From the NCBI GenBank assembly GCA_951800145.1, contig CATOJE010000017.1:1-56929 (forward strand): a stretch of 56,929 bases of DNA, written 5' to 3'. Below the pieces are notes generated by a model, which saw nothing but the letters and a program-made list of their open reading frames with translations, had not been told where the DNA came from and searched no databases. Below are positions 25,901 through 34,100 of this stretch, piece by piece (positions within the stretch are counted from its first letter, which is position 1; every line of letters begins with the position of its first letter). The DNA comes from an uncultured Lachnospiraceae bacterium. GTDB lineage: Bacteria > Bacillota > Clostridia > Lachnospirales > Lachnospiraceae. The position numbers and the translations under genes were made by a program.

Positions 25901-26715
25901 TGGATTTCCGGCTCAGCAGGAACCGCCGCGTCCTTGCTATCCTTGCTCTTTGCCAGTACACTGTCAGAATCAGAGGAATCGCTATTAGACGGATTAACCG
26001 GCACTTCGCTGGTATTGGCCTCTGCATCTGCCGACACAGTACTGCTGTCAGCCTCTGCACCATCTGCCTCATCCAGTTCAGAAGTGTCCGCACTATCCTG
26101 AATACCATTGCTGCTGTCACTTGCTGCTACATCATTGCTGTCGCTTACAACTGCATCGCTGCTGTCGTTTGCTGCCGCATCATTGCTGCCGCTTGCAACT
26201 GCATCACTGCTGTCACTGGCAGCTTCGTTGCTGCTATCACTTACGGAATTGTCGCTGCTGCTATCGCTTCCGGAGTTATCGCTGCTGTCACTTCCAGAGT
26301 TATCGCTGCTGCTATCACTTCCAGAATTGTCGCTGCTGCTATCGCTTCCAGAATTGTCGCTGCTGCTATCGCTTCCAGAATTGTCGCTGCTGCTATCACT
26401 TCCAGAATTGTCGCTGCTGCTATCACTTCCGGAGTTATCACTGCTGCTATCACTTCCGGAGTTATCACTGCTGCTATCACTTCCAGAATTATCACTGCTG
26501 CTGTCACTCCCAGAATTGTCGCTGCTGCTATCGCTTCCGGAATTATCACTGCTACTATTATCACTACTGCTTGTAGATTCTACTTGAGACCCGCTGGAAA
26601 CATCTCCGTCAGTTTCCGCCGCGAAGGCAGTCAGATGGAGAGATCCAACACACATCACTATGGCAAGGAACGCCGCGAAACTGCGTTTGGTTAAATTATT
26701 CATTTTTCTCATCAT
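22939..26715 (-). CDS. LPXTG surface adhesin with Ser-Asp repeat stalk, under c-di-GMP riboswitch
   Basis: 1258 residues. Signal peptide (cleavage near AFAA-ET, residue 33), Ser-Asp-Asn repeats (about 49-158), an acidic linker, a Pro-rich piece (about 402-430), a Lys/Glu/Tyr-rich coiled-coil-like part (about 550-680), a large unassigned region (about 680-990), and a SpaA-like domain (about 995-1140). A DPxP repeat wall-spanning segment (about 1143-1180) follows, then the sortase signal LPRTG (1225-1229) with a hydrophobic helix and MKRKNEEA tail. It is expected to be anchored to the peptidoglycan by a sortase encoded elsewhere. ATG at 26715 has AAAGGAAG nearby. Two c-di-GMP-I aptamers lie directly upstream. 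Binding target unknown. Confidence 0.9.
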   Translation of the reverse strand: MMRKMNNLTKRSFAAFLAIVMCVGSLHLTAFAAETDGDVSSGSQVESTSSSDNSSSDNSGSDSSSDNSGSDSSSDNSGSDSSSDNSGSDSSSDNSGSDSSSDNSGSDSSSDNSGSDSSSDNSGSDSSSDNSGSDSSSDNSGSDSSDNSGSDSSSDNSVSDSSNEAASDSSDAVASGSNDAAANDSSDAVVSDSNDVAASDSSNGIQDSADTSELDEADGAEADSSTVSADAEANTSEVPVNPSNSDSSDSDSVLAKSKDSKDAAVPAEPEIQIVTFDAGVKDNSNDSTDTASSDLAEESAVLDDSAAVESANARKFDLTTDTKRPEASDTVTDAMGTPENWEIFYDKDNDVYKVTFKIEGDAQGDQVIDLTKALELLGQYAKAGTEEYEQKKAELEAKKPVKPADPVMPEEPAMPEAPSGPKKPENALPPVPQEPGLSEEMSNGMDLANKAFTELAMSDPKASVVENALAKLEAEGIDTTDPYIKKYADYMVQQADATQFASDWNNWVQSGKDPYGYINYFGDLDTAVYYGLGIKNYKITDGKVVVTPPKYTVDKNSQEYKDYLTAKKAYEEKKAEYDKAYAEYQKQLAEYEESLKDEESEAYKEYKKWVDDCNKLREDHDAKRKEIQAEYEAKLAEYKAGIANYEAELKKLYKEYDLRGNANVMEPGDSKKFEIYLTSDSKHTYKYQSGSFTLATQSMTTVVKELKELWEQDPDAYKERYQLPDGRWIIDPENLDYSEYTGFDGQILPFDYIDRADYHVTVRSKPIQDMFRALGMDNPDYKYVDGNGNIDSYPSYWESDMRKFLSKYGKDTVAENLNAYLLDYYNSKDGTNYTTIDELVKNNSEAKAELSMTTTSGNKWFTIGGEKFVVDAHLQTEKYDTFYKQLFSFAFGDEADIDKILGEGKFNEGTNRWEYDNKSWTNNGYQQALYYYMAHEEIWESTDQYFAQLLDKGLSADQATWTSLMMALNIDGQLTGNDWQNSKWPWYNSISLEQMDIDFSLSKKDGETGEVITDSETEFQVYYIDKVKQENGETTDVKMYCTFDKATNSYTFVATPSTVWTEDGKLNINYAMMKDIVYYLQEMTAPEGYELDTNVYIVMSEEEYNKLTDEDKAKLESFDKFLDLKKSEDGLSVSTDFINIKIVTTPDPEPTPDPEPTPDPDPTPDPDPTPDPDPTPNPRSPRGEEIPDEPTPLSGTEIPDDAVPLANIPEETVEIFGEEVPLSGLPRTGDSSLPWHMMTVLSGIGMLLLMMKRKNEEA
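26241..26571 (-). repeat. 27-bp repeats encoding SGSDSSSDN, about 11 copies
   Basis: Nine-residue units, nearly identical, with one 8-residue copy; synonymous differences are mostly T/C or A/G third-base changes. They encode a flexible, highly polar stalk like that of staphylococcal Sdr proteins. Copy number is likely to vary between strains. Confidence 0.88.
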
Positions 26716-26751
26716 GATCTTCCTTTCTTTGCGAAATTGCACGGATGCAAA

Positions 26752-26833
26752 GGATCCGGCGGCCGGGCTGACATGACGGCGTTGCCGCTTTAGTCCCCTA
26801 ACTTTGCGTCCTGCCCTTTCGGACAGTTTGCCA
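26752..26833 (-). promoter_or_regulatory. c-di-GMP-I riboswitch, second aptamer (start-codon proximal)
   Basis: Read on the minus strand: GGCAAAC, hairpin CTGTCC-GAAA-GGGCAG, GACGCAAAG, TTAGGGGACTAA, then a GC-rich arm ending GTCAGCCCGGCCGCCGG. This is the GEMM-I order (GAAA tetraloop hairpin, conserved GACGCAAAG core, tetraloop-receptor arm). It ends about 37 nt before the adhesin start, so it probably controls ribosome access; I see no intrinsic terminator between aptamer and start. Confidence 0.82.
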
Positions 26834-26924
26834 GAATGCAACCTGGCAAGCGTAGCCGTGCCCTATGGCATGGCCTTAGCTCCATGGCTTTGCGTCTTAA
26901 CGTTTCCGTTAGTTTGCTAATATA
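26834..26924 (-). promoter_or_regulatory. c-di-GMP-I riboswitch, first aptamer
   Basis: Minus strand: TTAGCAAAC, hairpin TAACG-GAAA-CGTTA, GACGCAAAGCC, ATGGAGCTAAGGCC, and the second arm with CTTGCCAGGTTGC. It matches Clostridium-type GEMM-I aptamers, such as those before C. difficile surface genes, closely. It stands directly upstream of the second aptamer with no spacer. Confidence 0.87.
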
Positions 26925-27696
26925 TTAATTCAAAGATAAATTTTCGCGGGTCATTATGCCATTTCATCCCACTACTTGTGATGTGTCAAGCAGCAGGAAT
27001 CATTCCATGGCGGAATCGCTTCTGTCATAAAGCTCCCTCCCTTCTCTGTCTGCCAGCCTTTATCTATCCCTGTCGCTTATAAAAGGAAAATAAAAGGGGC
27101 ATAAAGCGTACTTAAATAACCATAAAATCAAATTCCAATTTTTTCTAATTCTATGATGTAACTGCATAAATTCCACACAAATCAGGAAGAATACTGTGAC
27201 AATCGTTCTCTTTTTTTTGATTTTTTCTGAATTTTAATAGACAAATACTCGAAATAGGTTCCTGGGGCATAAAGTACACCTTATTCCCCACTTTACCATA
27301 TGCATCCCTTTCCTTTTTTGTCTTTTTACCACCTCCATTTTACAACAAAAAAAGCCCTACATAACGATCTTCCATCACTCATGCCAGCGCCTTATGTAAA
27401 TCTTATTCTAACTCTTATTTCAGCCTTTCGCTGAACATCTTAATTCCTACTCTTTGTATCCTAATTTTCTTTACCTTTAGCATACCATAAACCATTTCAA
27501 AAATCAATATTGCATCATGTTAAATCCATTTTTATAACATATTTTGATGATTATTTACAATAAATCGGTCGATAAAATATAATTGTCTCAGTACAAATTA
27601 CTTTTTTCGGCATCAGCAGCTTGTCCTCAGGTCAAGGGATATTAATTCTATAAATAAAGCTAAACGTAGCGAAGAGGAAATTTAATGTGAATTTTA
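26925..27696. other. Long AT-rich noncoding island
   Basis: No open frame with a binding site. It must contain the adhesin promoter near 26925-26990; TATATT just before the aptamer is a weak -10 candidate. GGGGCATAAAG followed by (CG)TAC occurs twice (27096 and 27264, 168 bp apart). A weak minus-strand terminator-like structure lies at 27344-27398: TACATAA and TTATGTA arms, 27-nt loop, then GGGCTTTTTTTG in the minus direction. It could end a small RNA starting further right. Confidence 0.4.
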
Positions 27697-27725
27697 TTGT
27701 AAAGACCGACGTTGTTCTGTATAAT
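27697..27725 (+). promoter_or_regulatory. Promoter of the AAA/PD-(D/E)XK gene
   Basis: TTGTAA (27697-27702), 17 bp, TATAAT (27720-27725). Leader of about 140 nt. Confidence 0.65.
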
Positions 27726-27870
27726 TGTGATATAGCAAGAACCAATAAATCGTATCTTTTTCCACAGATTATCTATAAAAACGAAGCAAATGAATTTAAC
27801 CGTTTAAAACAATTGTGAAGTATCGCTGAATGGTATAGCGCCAGCGCTCAAGAAAGGAACCGTTTGGATC

Positions 27871-29568
27871 ATGGCAAGGACTGTAGGGATAGGGAATCAG
27901 AATTTTGAGGTAGTACGCAGGGAAGATTGTTTTTATATTGATAAGACAAAATTTATTCAAGAATGGTGGGACAGAATGGACACAGTAACGCTGATAACCC
28001 GTCCCCGACGCTTTGGTAAAACTTTGACTATGAACATGGTAGAATCCTTTTTTTCTGTCAGATACGCAGGCAGAGATGACTTATTTCAGGGGCTGCAGAT
28101 ATGGGATAATAAAAAGTTCAGAAAACTTCAGGGAACATACCCGGTTATCAGTCTTACCTTCGCTAATATAAAAGAACCCGACTATGCGGGAGCGCGCAGA
28201 AAAATTTGTCAAATGTTGTCTAATTTATATTCGGAATATGAATTTTTGTCAGACAGTAATGTGCTTGGAGACAGGGGTAAACGTTTTTTTGAATCAGTGT
28301 CAGAGGATATGAATGACACAACAGCCACCATGGCAATCCATCAGCTATCCATGCTTTTGTCACGGTATTATGGAAAAAAAGCGATCATTCTGCTGGATGA
28401 ATATGACGCCCCTATGCAAGAAGCCTACGTAAACTCGTATTGGGAGGAAATGGTATCTTTTATTAGAAGCATGTTCAACGCGACATTCAAGACGAATCCT
28501 TATCTGGAACGGGCTATAATGACCGGGATTACAAGAGTAAGTAAGGAGTCTGTCTTTTCTGATCTTAATAATCTGGAAGTCATAACCACAACCTCCAAAG
28601 CATATGCGGACTGTTTTGGATTTACAGAGCCTGAGGTTTTTGCGGCCTTGGACGAGTTTAAGCTTTCTGACAAAAAGCAGGAGGTAAAGAATTGGTATGA
28701 CGGCTTTACTTTTGGAGGACATACGGATATCTATAATCCCTGGTCCATCATAAACTATCTGGATAAAAAACGGCTGTCAGCCTACTGGGCTAATTCCAGC
28801 TCCAACAGACTGGTAGGAAAGTTAGTGCAGGAAGGCAGTAAAGATTTGAAAATTGCGTTTGAAAGTTTACTGGAAGGAAAAACTGTTACAGAGGAAATTG
28901 ATGAGCAGATCGTATATGACCAGTTAAATGATAGCGACCAGGCCATCTGGAGTTTGCTGCTTGCCAGCGGGTACCTGAAAGTCAAAAGTATGAAAGGATA
29001 TACCTCTGATTTTGGAGAATGGGAAGAGACATATGAACTGGAGCTTACTAATTTTGAAGTGCGGACTATGTTTCGAAAGATGGTACGGAAGTGGTTTGCT
29101 GCCGCATCTGCAGGCTACAATGACTTTATTAAAGCATTGCTTCTTGGAAATATCAAGGCTATGAATATTTATATGAACCGGATCGCTTTAGCTACCTTCA
29201 GTTATTTTGATGCAGGGAAAAATCCTTCTGCGGAGGAACCAGAACGCTTCTACCATGGATTTGTACTAGGCTTGATGGTTGAACTGACTGACAGATATAT
29301 TCTGACATCCAACCGGGAAAGTGGGTTTGGGAGGTATGATGTGATGCTGGAGCCGAGAAGGGCGGAAGACGATGGAATTATTCTGGAATTCAAGGTGCAG
29401 GATATTGATGAGGAAAAGGAACTGTATGACACAGTCAAGGAGGCGCTTGACCAGATCGACAGGCAGAGGTATGAAACTATGCTGGTAGAGAAAGGCATTC
29501 CCAGGGAAAAGATACGTAAGTACGGATTTGCATTTTCTGGGAAGACCGTGTTGATTGGAGGAAGGTAA
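27871..29568 (+). CDS. AAA-ATPase-like protein with PD-(D/E)XK nuclease domain (DUF1703 type)
   Basis: 565 residues. N-terminal AAA-ATPase_like domain: YIDKTKFI then RPRRFGKTL (about 46-54) as Walker A, and IILLDEYDAPM (about 170-180) as Walker B. C-terminal nuclease-like domain: GRYDVMLEPR (about 488) with Asp, then ILEFKV (about 503-508) supplying ExK. The family is abundant and multi-copy in Clostridia and Bacteroidetes; its function is unresolved. The binding site is weak (AAAGGA, 12 nt before ATG). A decayed fragment of a paralogue lies at 43322-43408. The sodium symporter follows on the same strand after 54 bp. Confidence 0.85.
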   Translation: MARTVGIGNQNFEVVRREDCFYIDKTKFIQEWWDRMDTVTLITRPRRFGKTLTMNMVESFFSVRYAGRDDLFQGLQIWDNKKFRKLQGTYPVISLTFANIKEPDYAGARRKICQMLSNLYSEYEFLSDSNVLGDRGKRFFESVSEDMNDTTATMAIHQLSMLLSRYYGKKAIILLDEYDAPMQEAYVNSYWEEMVSFIRSMFNATFKTNPYLERAIMTGITRVSKESVFSDLNNLEVITTTSKAYADCFGFTEPEVFAALDEFKLSDKKQEVKNWYDGFTFGGHTDIYNPWSIINYLDKKRLSAYWANSSSNRLVGKLVQEGSKDLKIAFESLLEGKTVTEEIDEQIVYDQLNDSDQAIWSLLLASGYLKVKSMKGYTSDFGEWEETYELELTNFEVRTMFRKMVRKWFAAASAGYNDFIKALLLGNIKAMNIYMNRIALATFSYFDAGKNPSAEEPERFYHGFVLGLMVELTDRYILTSNRESGFGRYDVMLEPRRAEDDGIILEFKVQDIDEEKELYDTVKEALDQIDRQRYETMLVEKGIPREKIRKYGFAFSGKTVLIGGR

Positions 29569-29622
29569 TCAAGGTATTTTATTGGTTTCGAGAGTACATG
29601 ATAGAAAATTGGAGGAATTACT

Positions 29623-31020
29623 ATGAATCAGGCTTCACCTGCAAACCACACAAATCATTCTGCCAAATTGCGAGGCAGATTTTCCGGACGGATCGGCTAT
29701 GTCCTGGCAGTGGCCGGCTCTGCCGTGGGACTGGGGAATATCTGGAGATTCCCTTACCTGGCGGCAAAGTATGGAGGCGGCATGTTTTTGCTGGTCTATC
29801 TGATCCTGATGGTTACCTTCGGCTTTGTCCTGATCGTGTCGGAAACTGCCCTGGGGCGCATGACTGGAAAAAGCCCCATAGGCGCGTTTCGCTCCTTTGG
29901 ATCCAGTCTTCCCTTCCATCTGGGCGGCTGGATCAATGCGGTGGTCCCCATGCTCATCGTTCCTTATTACTGCGTCATCGGCGGCTGGGTTCTGAAGTAT
30001 CTTTTTGAATATGTGCGGGGGAATGCCCTGAGCCTGGCGGAGGATGGGCACTTTTCCCAGTTCATCGCCTCCTCCGCCCAGGTAGAATTCTGGTTTATCC
30101 TCTTCTCCGCCCTGGTATTCTTCGTAATCCTGGCGGGAGTGAAATCCGGGGTGGAGCGGGTATCCAGAGTCATGATGCCCATCTTGATTATTCTGGCTGT
30201 GTTTGTGACCATTTACTCCATCACCCGCCCCGGCGCCTTAGAGGGTGTGAAATATTTTTTGATTCCGAATTTTGACGACTTCTCATGGATGACGGTGGTG
30301 GCCGCCATGGGGCAGATGTTTTACTCCCTCTCCATTGCCATGGGTGTGCTTTACACCTACGGATCTTATATCGGAAAGGATGTAGATATCGAAAAATCCA
30401 CCACTCAGGTGGAAATCTTTGATACAGCCATCGCTGTCTTGGCGGGAATGATGATCATCCCTGCGGTTTTTGCCTTTTCCGGCGGGGATATGAGTGTATT
30501 AAAGGCCGGGCCCTCCCTTACCTTTATCACCCTTCCGAAAATATTCGTCAGCATGGGAGCCGGCACCCTGGTAGGAATTGCCTTTTTCCTTATGTTTTTA
30601 TTCGCGGCTCTCACCAGCGCTATCTCTCTGATGGAGGCCAGTGTTTCCTCCCTGGAGGACGAGCTTCACTTAAGCCGCCCGAAATGCTGCCTGGCGATGT
30701 GTCTGGTGATGGCCACAGCAGGAACTGCCTCTGCCTTAGGCTACGGGGTCTGGGACTTTGTCACTCTGTTCGGCATGTCCTTCCTGGACTTTTTCGACTT
30801 CCTGACCAACTCTATCATGATGCCTCTGGCTGCCCTGGCTACCTGCATCCTGATTATCCGCGTGGTGGGCCTGGACGCCATCGCCAGGGAGGTGGAGCAG
30901 TCCTCCCCCTTCCGGCGGAAAAAGCTGTATTACTTTTTCTTAAAATACCTGGCTGCCATCTGCATTACCATTATTCTCATCAGCTCCATAGCAAATGTTC
31001 TGGGAATTATTTCCCTGTAA
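29623..31020 (+). CDS. Sodium-dependent transporter, NSS/SNF family
   Basis: 465 residues, about 11 membrane helices. The first helix carries SAVGLGNIWRFPYLAAKYGGG (positions 32-52), the LeuT-type unwound Na+ and substrate site, and helix 6 has MGQMFYSLSIAMG. Bacterial members import amino acids, often Trp or Tyr, with Na+; the substrate is not determinable here. GGAGG with 7-nt spacing fixes the ATG at 29623. It shares a strand with the gene at 27871 but has its own binding site; they may be co-transcribed. The Na+ gradient made by Rnf could drive it (inference). Confidence 0.92.
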   Translation: MNQASPANHTNHSAKLRGRFSGRIGYVLAVAGSAVGLGNIWRFPYLAAKYGGGMFLLVYLILMVTFGFVLIVSETALGRMTGKSPIGAFRSFGSSLPFHLGGWINAVVPMLIVPYYCVIGGWVLKYLFEYVRGNALSLAEDGHFSQFIASSAQVEFWFILFSALVFFVILAGVKSGVERVSRVMMPILIILAVFVTIYSITRPGALEGVKYFLIPNFDDFSWMTVVAAMGQMFYSLSIAMGVLYTYGSYIGKDVDIEKSTTQVEIFDTAIAVLAGMMIIPAVFAFSGGDMSVLKAGPSLTFITLPKIFVSMGAGTLVGIAFFLMFLFAALTSAISLMEASVSSLEDELHLSRPKCCLAMCLVMATAGTASALGYGVWDFVTLFGMSFLDFFDFLTNSIMMPLAALATCILIIRVVGLDAIAREVEQSSPFRRKKLYYFFLKYLAAICITIILISSIANVLGIISL

Positions 31021-31060
31021 AAAACAAGGAATCTGGCAATCAATGCGCCGCCAGAACAGG

Positions 31061-31100
31061 AAAAGGGGCATTCGCCTGGTTTGACGAATGCCTCTTTTCT
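31061..31100. terminator. Bidirectional terminator between the symporter and giant adhesin 1
   Basis: AAAAGGGGCATTCG and CGAATGCCTCTTTT flank a 10-nt loop. A- and T-rich sides make it usable by both the plus-strand symporter and the minus-strand adhesin, whose stops face each other. Confidence 0.85.
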
Positions 31101-31126
31101 TATTTTTTCTTTACTTCTTTATTTCC

Positions 31127-34100
31127 TTACTTCTCTTCCTTCCTCTTCTTCATGATGCCTGCTGCGCCTAACAGGGACATAAGCATCAGTCCTAAGATTC
31201 CCGCAGTAGAAGCAGAGGTATCTCCTGTCTTGGGAAGGCCGTATAATGGCACATCCTCATCCAGAATCTCCGTCAGGGAATCTCCATCCCCGCCGTCCGC
31301 TCCGCCTAAGGGCACATCCGCATCTGGAATAAAGCTTGTGGGCGGATTGCTTCTGGAGGGATTTCCTCCGCCGCCTCCGGTGCTTCCTCCGCCGCCGGGA
31401 CTATCGCTGTAGGGCTTTCTGGTATTGGTCACCGTCACGGTTACTGCCGGGCTTATGATATCCGCAGTGCCGCTCTGGCTGTCCCTCACCGCTCCCTGAG
31501 CCTTTGTCTCGTAGGATACCTGGTAACGGAAGCCTTCGGATAATGCTGTTCCATCGCTGGACACCTCCGTCACCTGATAGGTGTCGTAGGGCAGATTCTT
31601 CACAGTAAGGCTTCCCACCTCAGCCATCTCATACACAGACTGGGTTACCTCGATCTTCCAGATCAGCTCTGTGGTGGGGTTCCCCTCTGGATCCGGCATG
31701 GGGATCTTCTCTCCCTTGCTGTTCTCCACCTGGAAGTAGAAGGCATTTCCTTCATATGCCCGGTCGGAACGTTTTACCAGGGTCAGGCTTCCTAATGCCT
31801 TCTCCCGGTTAAGGATCATCGCCGACGCGCTGTCCGCGTTCTCCAGTGTCAGGACCACCGGCTCCGGATTTGTTACATCATACAGCGGATTCGGATTCTC
31901 CTGGTCATAGATCCTCCCATCCCGGTCTGTCTCCAATACCCGGTAGGTCTCATAAGGTACAAATATGGTATGAAGCTGCTCATCAGTGATCCGTCCGATG
32001 TGAGCCATGTTGCGGTACTGGTATTCCTCCGGAAGGTCTACGGCCTCACCTCTGGAATTTAATACCGTGTAATAGAATTCCCGGCTCTTATCCTGGAAGC
32101 CATTCCCGGCATAATCCTGAAGGGTCTTTCGGATCTGTAAATAGCCCCGGTTCCTCTGGTTGGTCACTGTGACTGCCATGGCCGGATTCTGATAATCCGT
32201 CCCTGCCTCTGTGGACCCCTGGCCATAGGCCGGATCCATTCCCTGGGCCTCCATAGAGACATCATAGGGATAGCTCTGGGAAAGGGCATTGCCCTCCTCA
32301 TCCACCTCGGTCACCAGATAGCGTCCGTAGGGGAGCCCTGTAGCAGTCAGACTTCCCACCGTGTCCATGGTGTTCACTGTCTTGTCCGCTGTGATTATCC
32401 ACAGCAGGCTTTCGCCTTCCTCCTCTTCTCTGCCAGAGCCGAGAAGCCGCTCCAGCCAGCTGGAGGTTTTTCCCTGAGTCCCGGGAGCCGGAACCAGCTC
32501 ACCGGTTTTTTCATTTCTCACAGTGAAGAAGAACTTCGTCTTTCCGCCTTCGGCCCAGTCGGTCCGCTTGGTGAGGGTCAGCTGTCCTAAGGCTTTTTCT
32601 GTATTAATAATCTGGCTTCCCACGGTATATAGATTGGCATCCAGATACACATCTTTCGGCGGATTTAATACCATATCCTGATCCACATAAGAGATGTGAT
32701 AATCCGGATTAGGATTCTCCTTATCATCATAAGGAACTCCCGTTTCATCCACCTCCTTCACCCGGTAGGTTCCGAAGGGAACGAATATCCAGTGGGCATC
32801 TGCGCCATTTACAATGGTTCCTATGGTAGGATCTCCAGGTACTGCATAATCCTCGGGAAGGGTTAATGGTTCGCCCTCTGCCCCGGTCTCATCCACCGGA
32901 TATACCCGGTAGAAGAAGGTTCTCTGCTCTCCCAGCTCCTCTCCATAGTGGTCATTCAGTCTCTTGCTGATGGTGAGCCAGCCCCGGCTGCGCTCATTGG
33001 TAATGGCTACAGCCCCTGGAGTTAGCACCAGGGTATTGGTCCGGTTCTCCATATCTACGGTTACCTTCACTGGTTCGGAAACCTTAGCCTCATATGCATC
33101 GGAGTAGGATGCGGTGGGATCCAGATATTCCACAACCTGATAGGTGTGCCCCGGCATCAGTACTTCCCTGGAGCGACCTGTGTAGGTTCCGTCTGCCTGG
33201 GCTTCGATGGTGATGGTGTCAACCCATGTGGCGTCTTCGGTTCCAGGCGCGTCGTCTGCTGACTGGAATGGCTCCTGCCGTCCGGTAATGTCGTACACAT
33301 GGAATACCGGAAGGATGGAAGGAATGTCACTGTTAAAGGTCTTTACTAAGGGAAGGCTGGTGAGCTTTACGGTGTTCTCCGCTACAGCTGTCACCTGGTT
33401 TTCTCCCTTAACGGTCTTTCCGTAAATCGTCCCGTTCGCCACATTCACGCTGGGACTCTGGCCTCCGCTTACGCTGCCTCCGCTGAACTGGAAGCCGGTG
33501 GGAAGCTTCTGATCCTCCGCGATGTGGAAGGTGGTTCCATAATAAATTCCGTCGAAGCGGACGCTCTCTCCTGCCCGCAGCTTAATGTCCTTCACTATGC
33601 CATTTGCCGCTCCTGGCGTCACCAGATAACGGACGGCTGCTTCGGTCTGGTTTCCTGCGCTGTCTGTGGAAATCCGTGTGGCCTTGATATAAAGCTTTCC
33701 TGCCTCCTCCGCCAGTGCAAAGGCTGCTGCCGGACGGCCATAGCTTTCAGGCTGCTTTAAGGTCATGGTAAAGGAAAATTCCTTTTCCGCGTTTGGATCA
33801 CCGATCTTCTCCTCCCCGGTCAGCTCCTTTCTCAAGGTCAGAGAGCCGGTTTCCAGGGTGTCCTCTATGGTCAGCTTCAGCTGATCCTGGCTTAAGGAAG
33901 CTTCAGGATACGGGGCTTCTGTCCCATCTGGCTGACACAGCTGGAGCTTTAACAGATTGGAATCCGGTACGCCATTTGGCACCAGCTTAAACCAGATATC
34001 CGCCGCTGCCGTATATCCGGCAGGAACTGTTGTCTCGGTTAATTTATATACGTTATCCTTTACGAGTCCGCTCTGGAAGAAGGTTCCCTCTCCCATGCTA

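Noticed and set aside
26108..26587. Leu/Ser-rich plus-strand frame of 159 codons
   Set aside because: Antisense shadow of the Ser-Asp repeats; the repeat unit is read in another frame.
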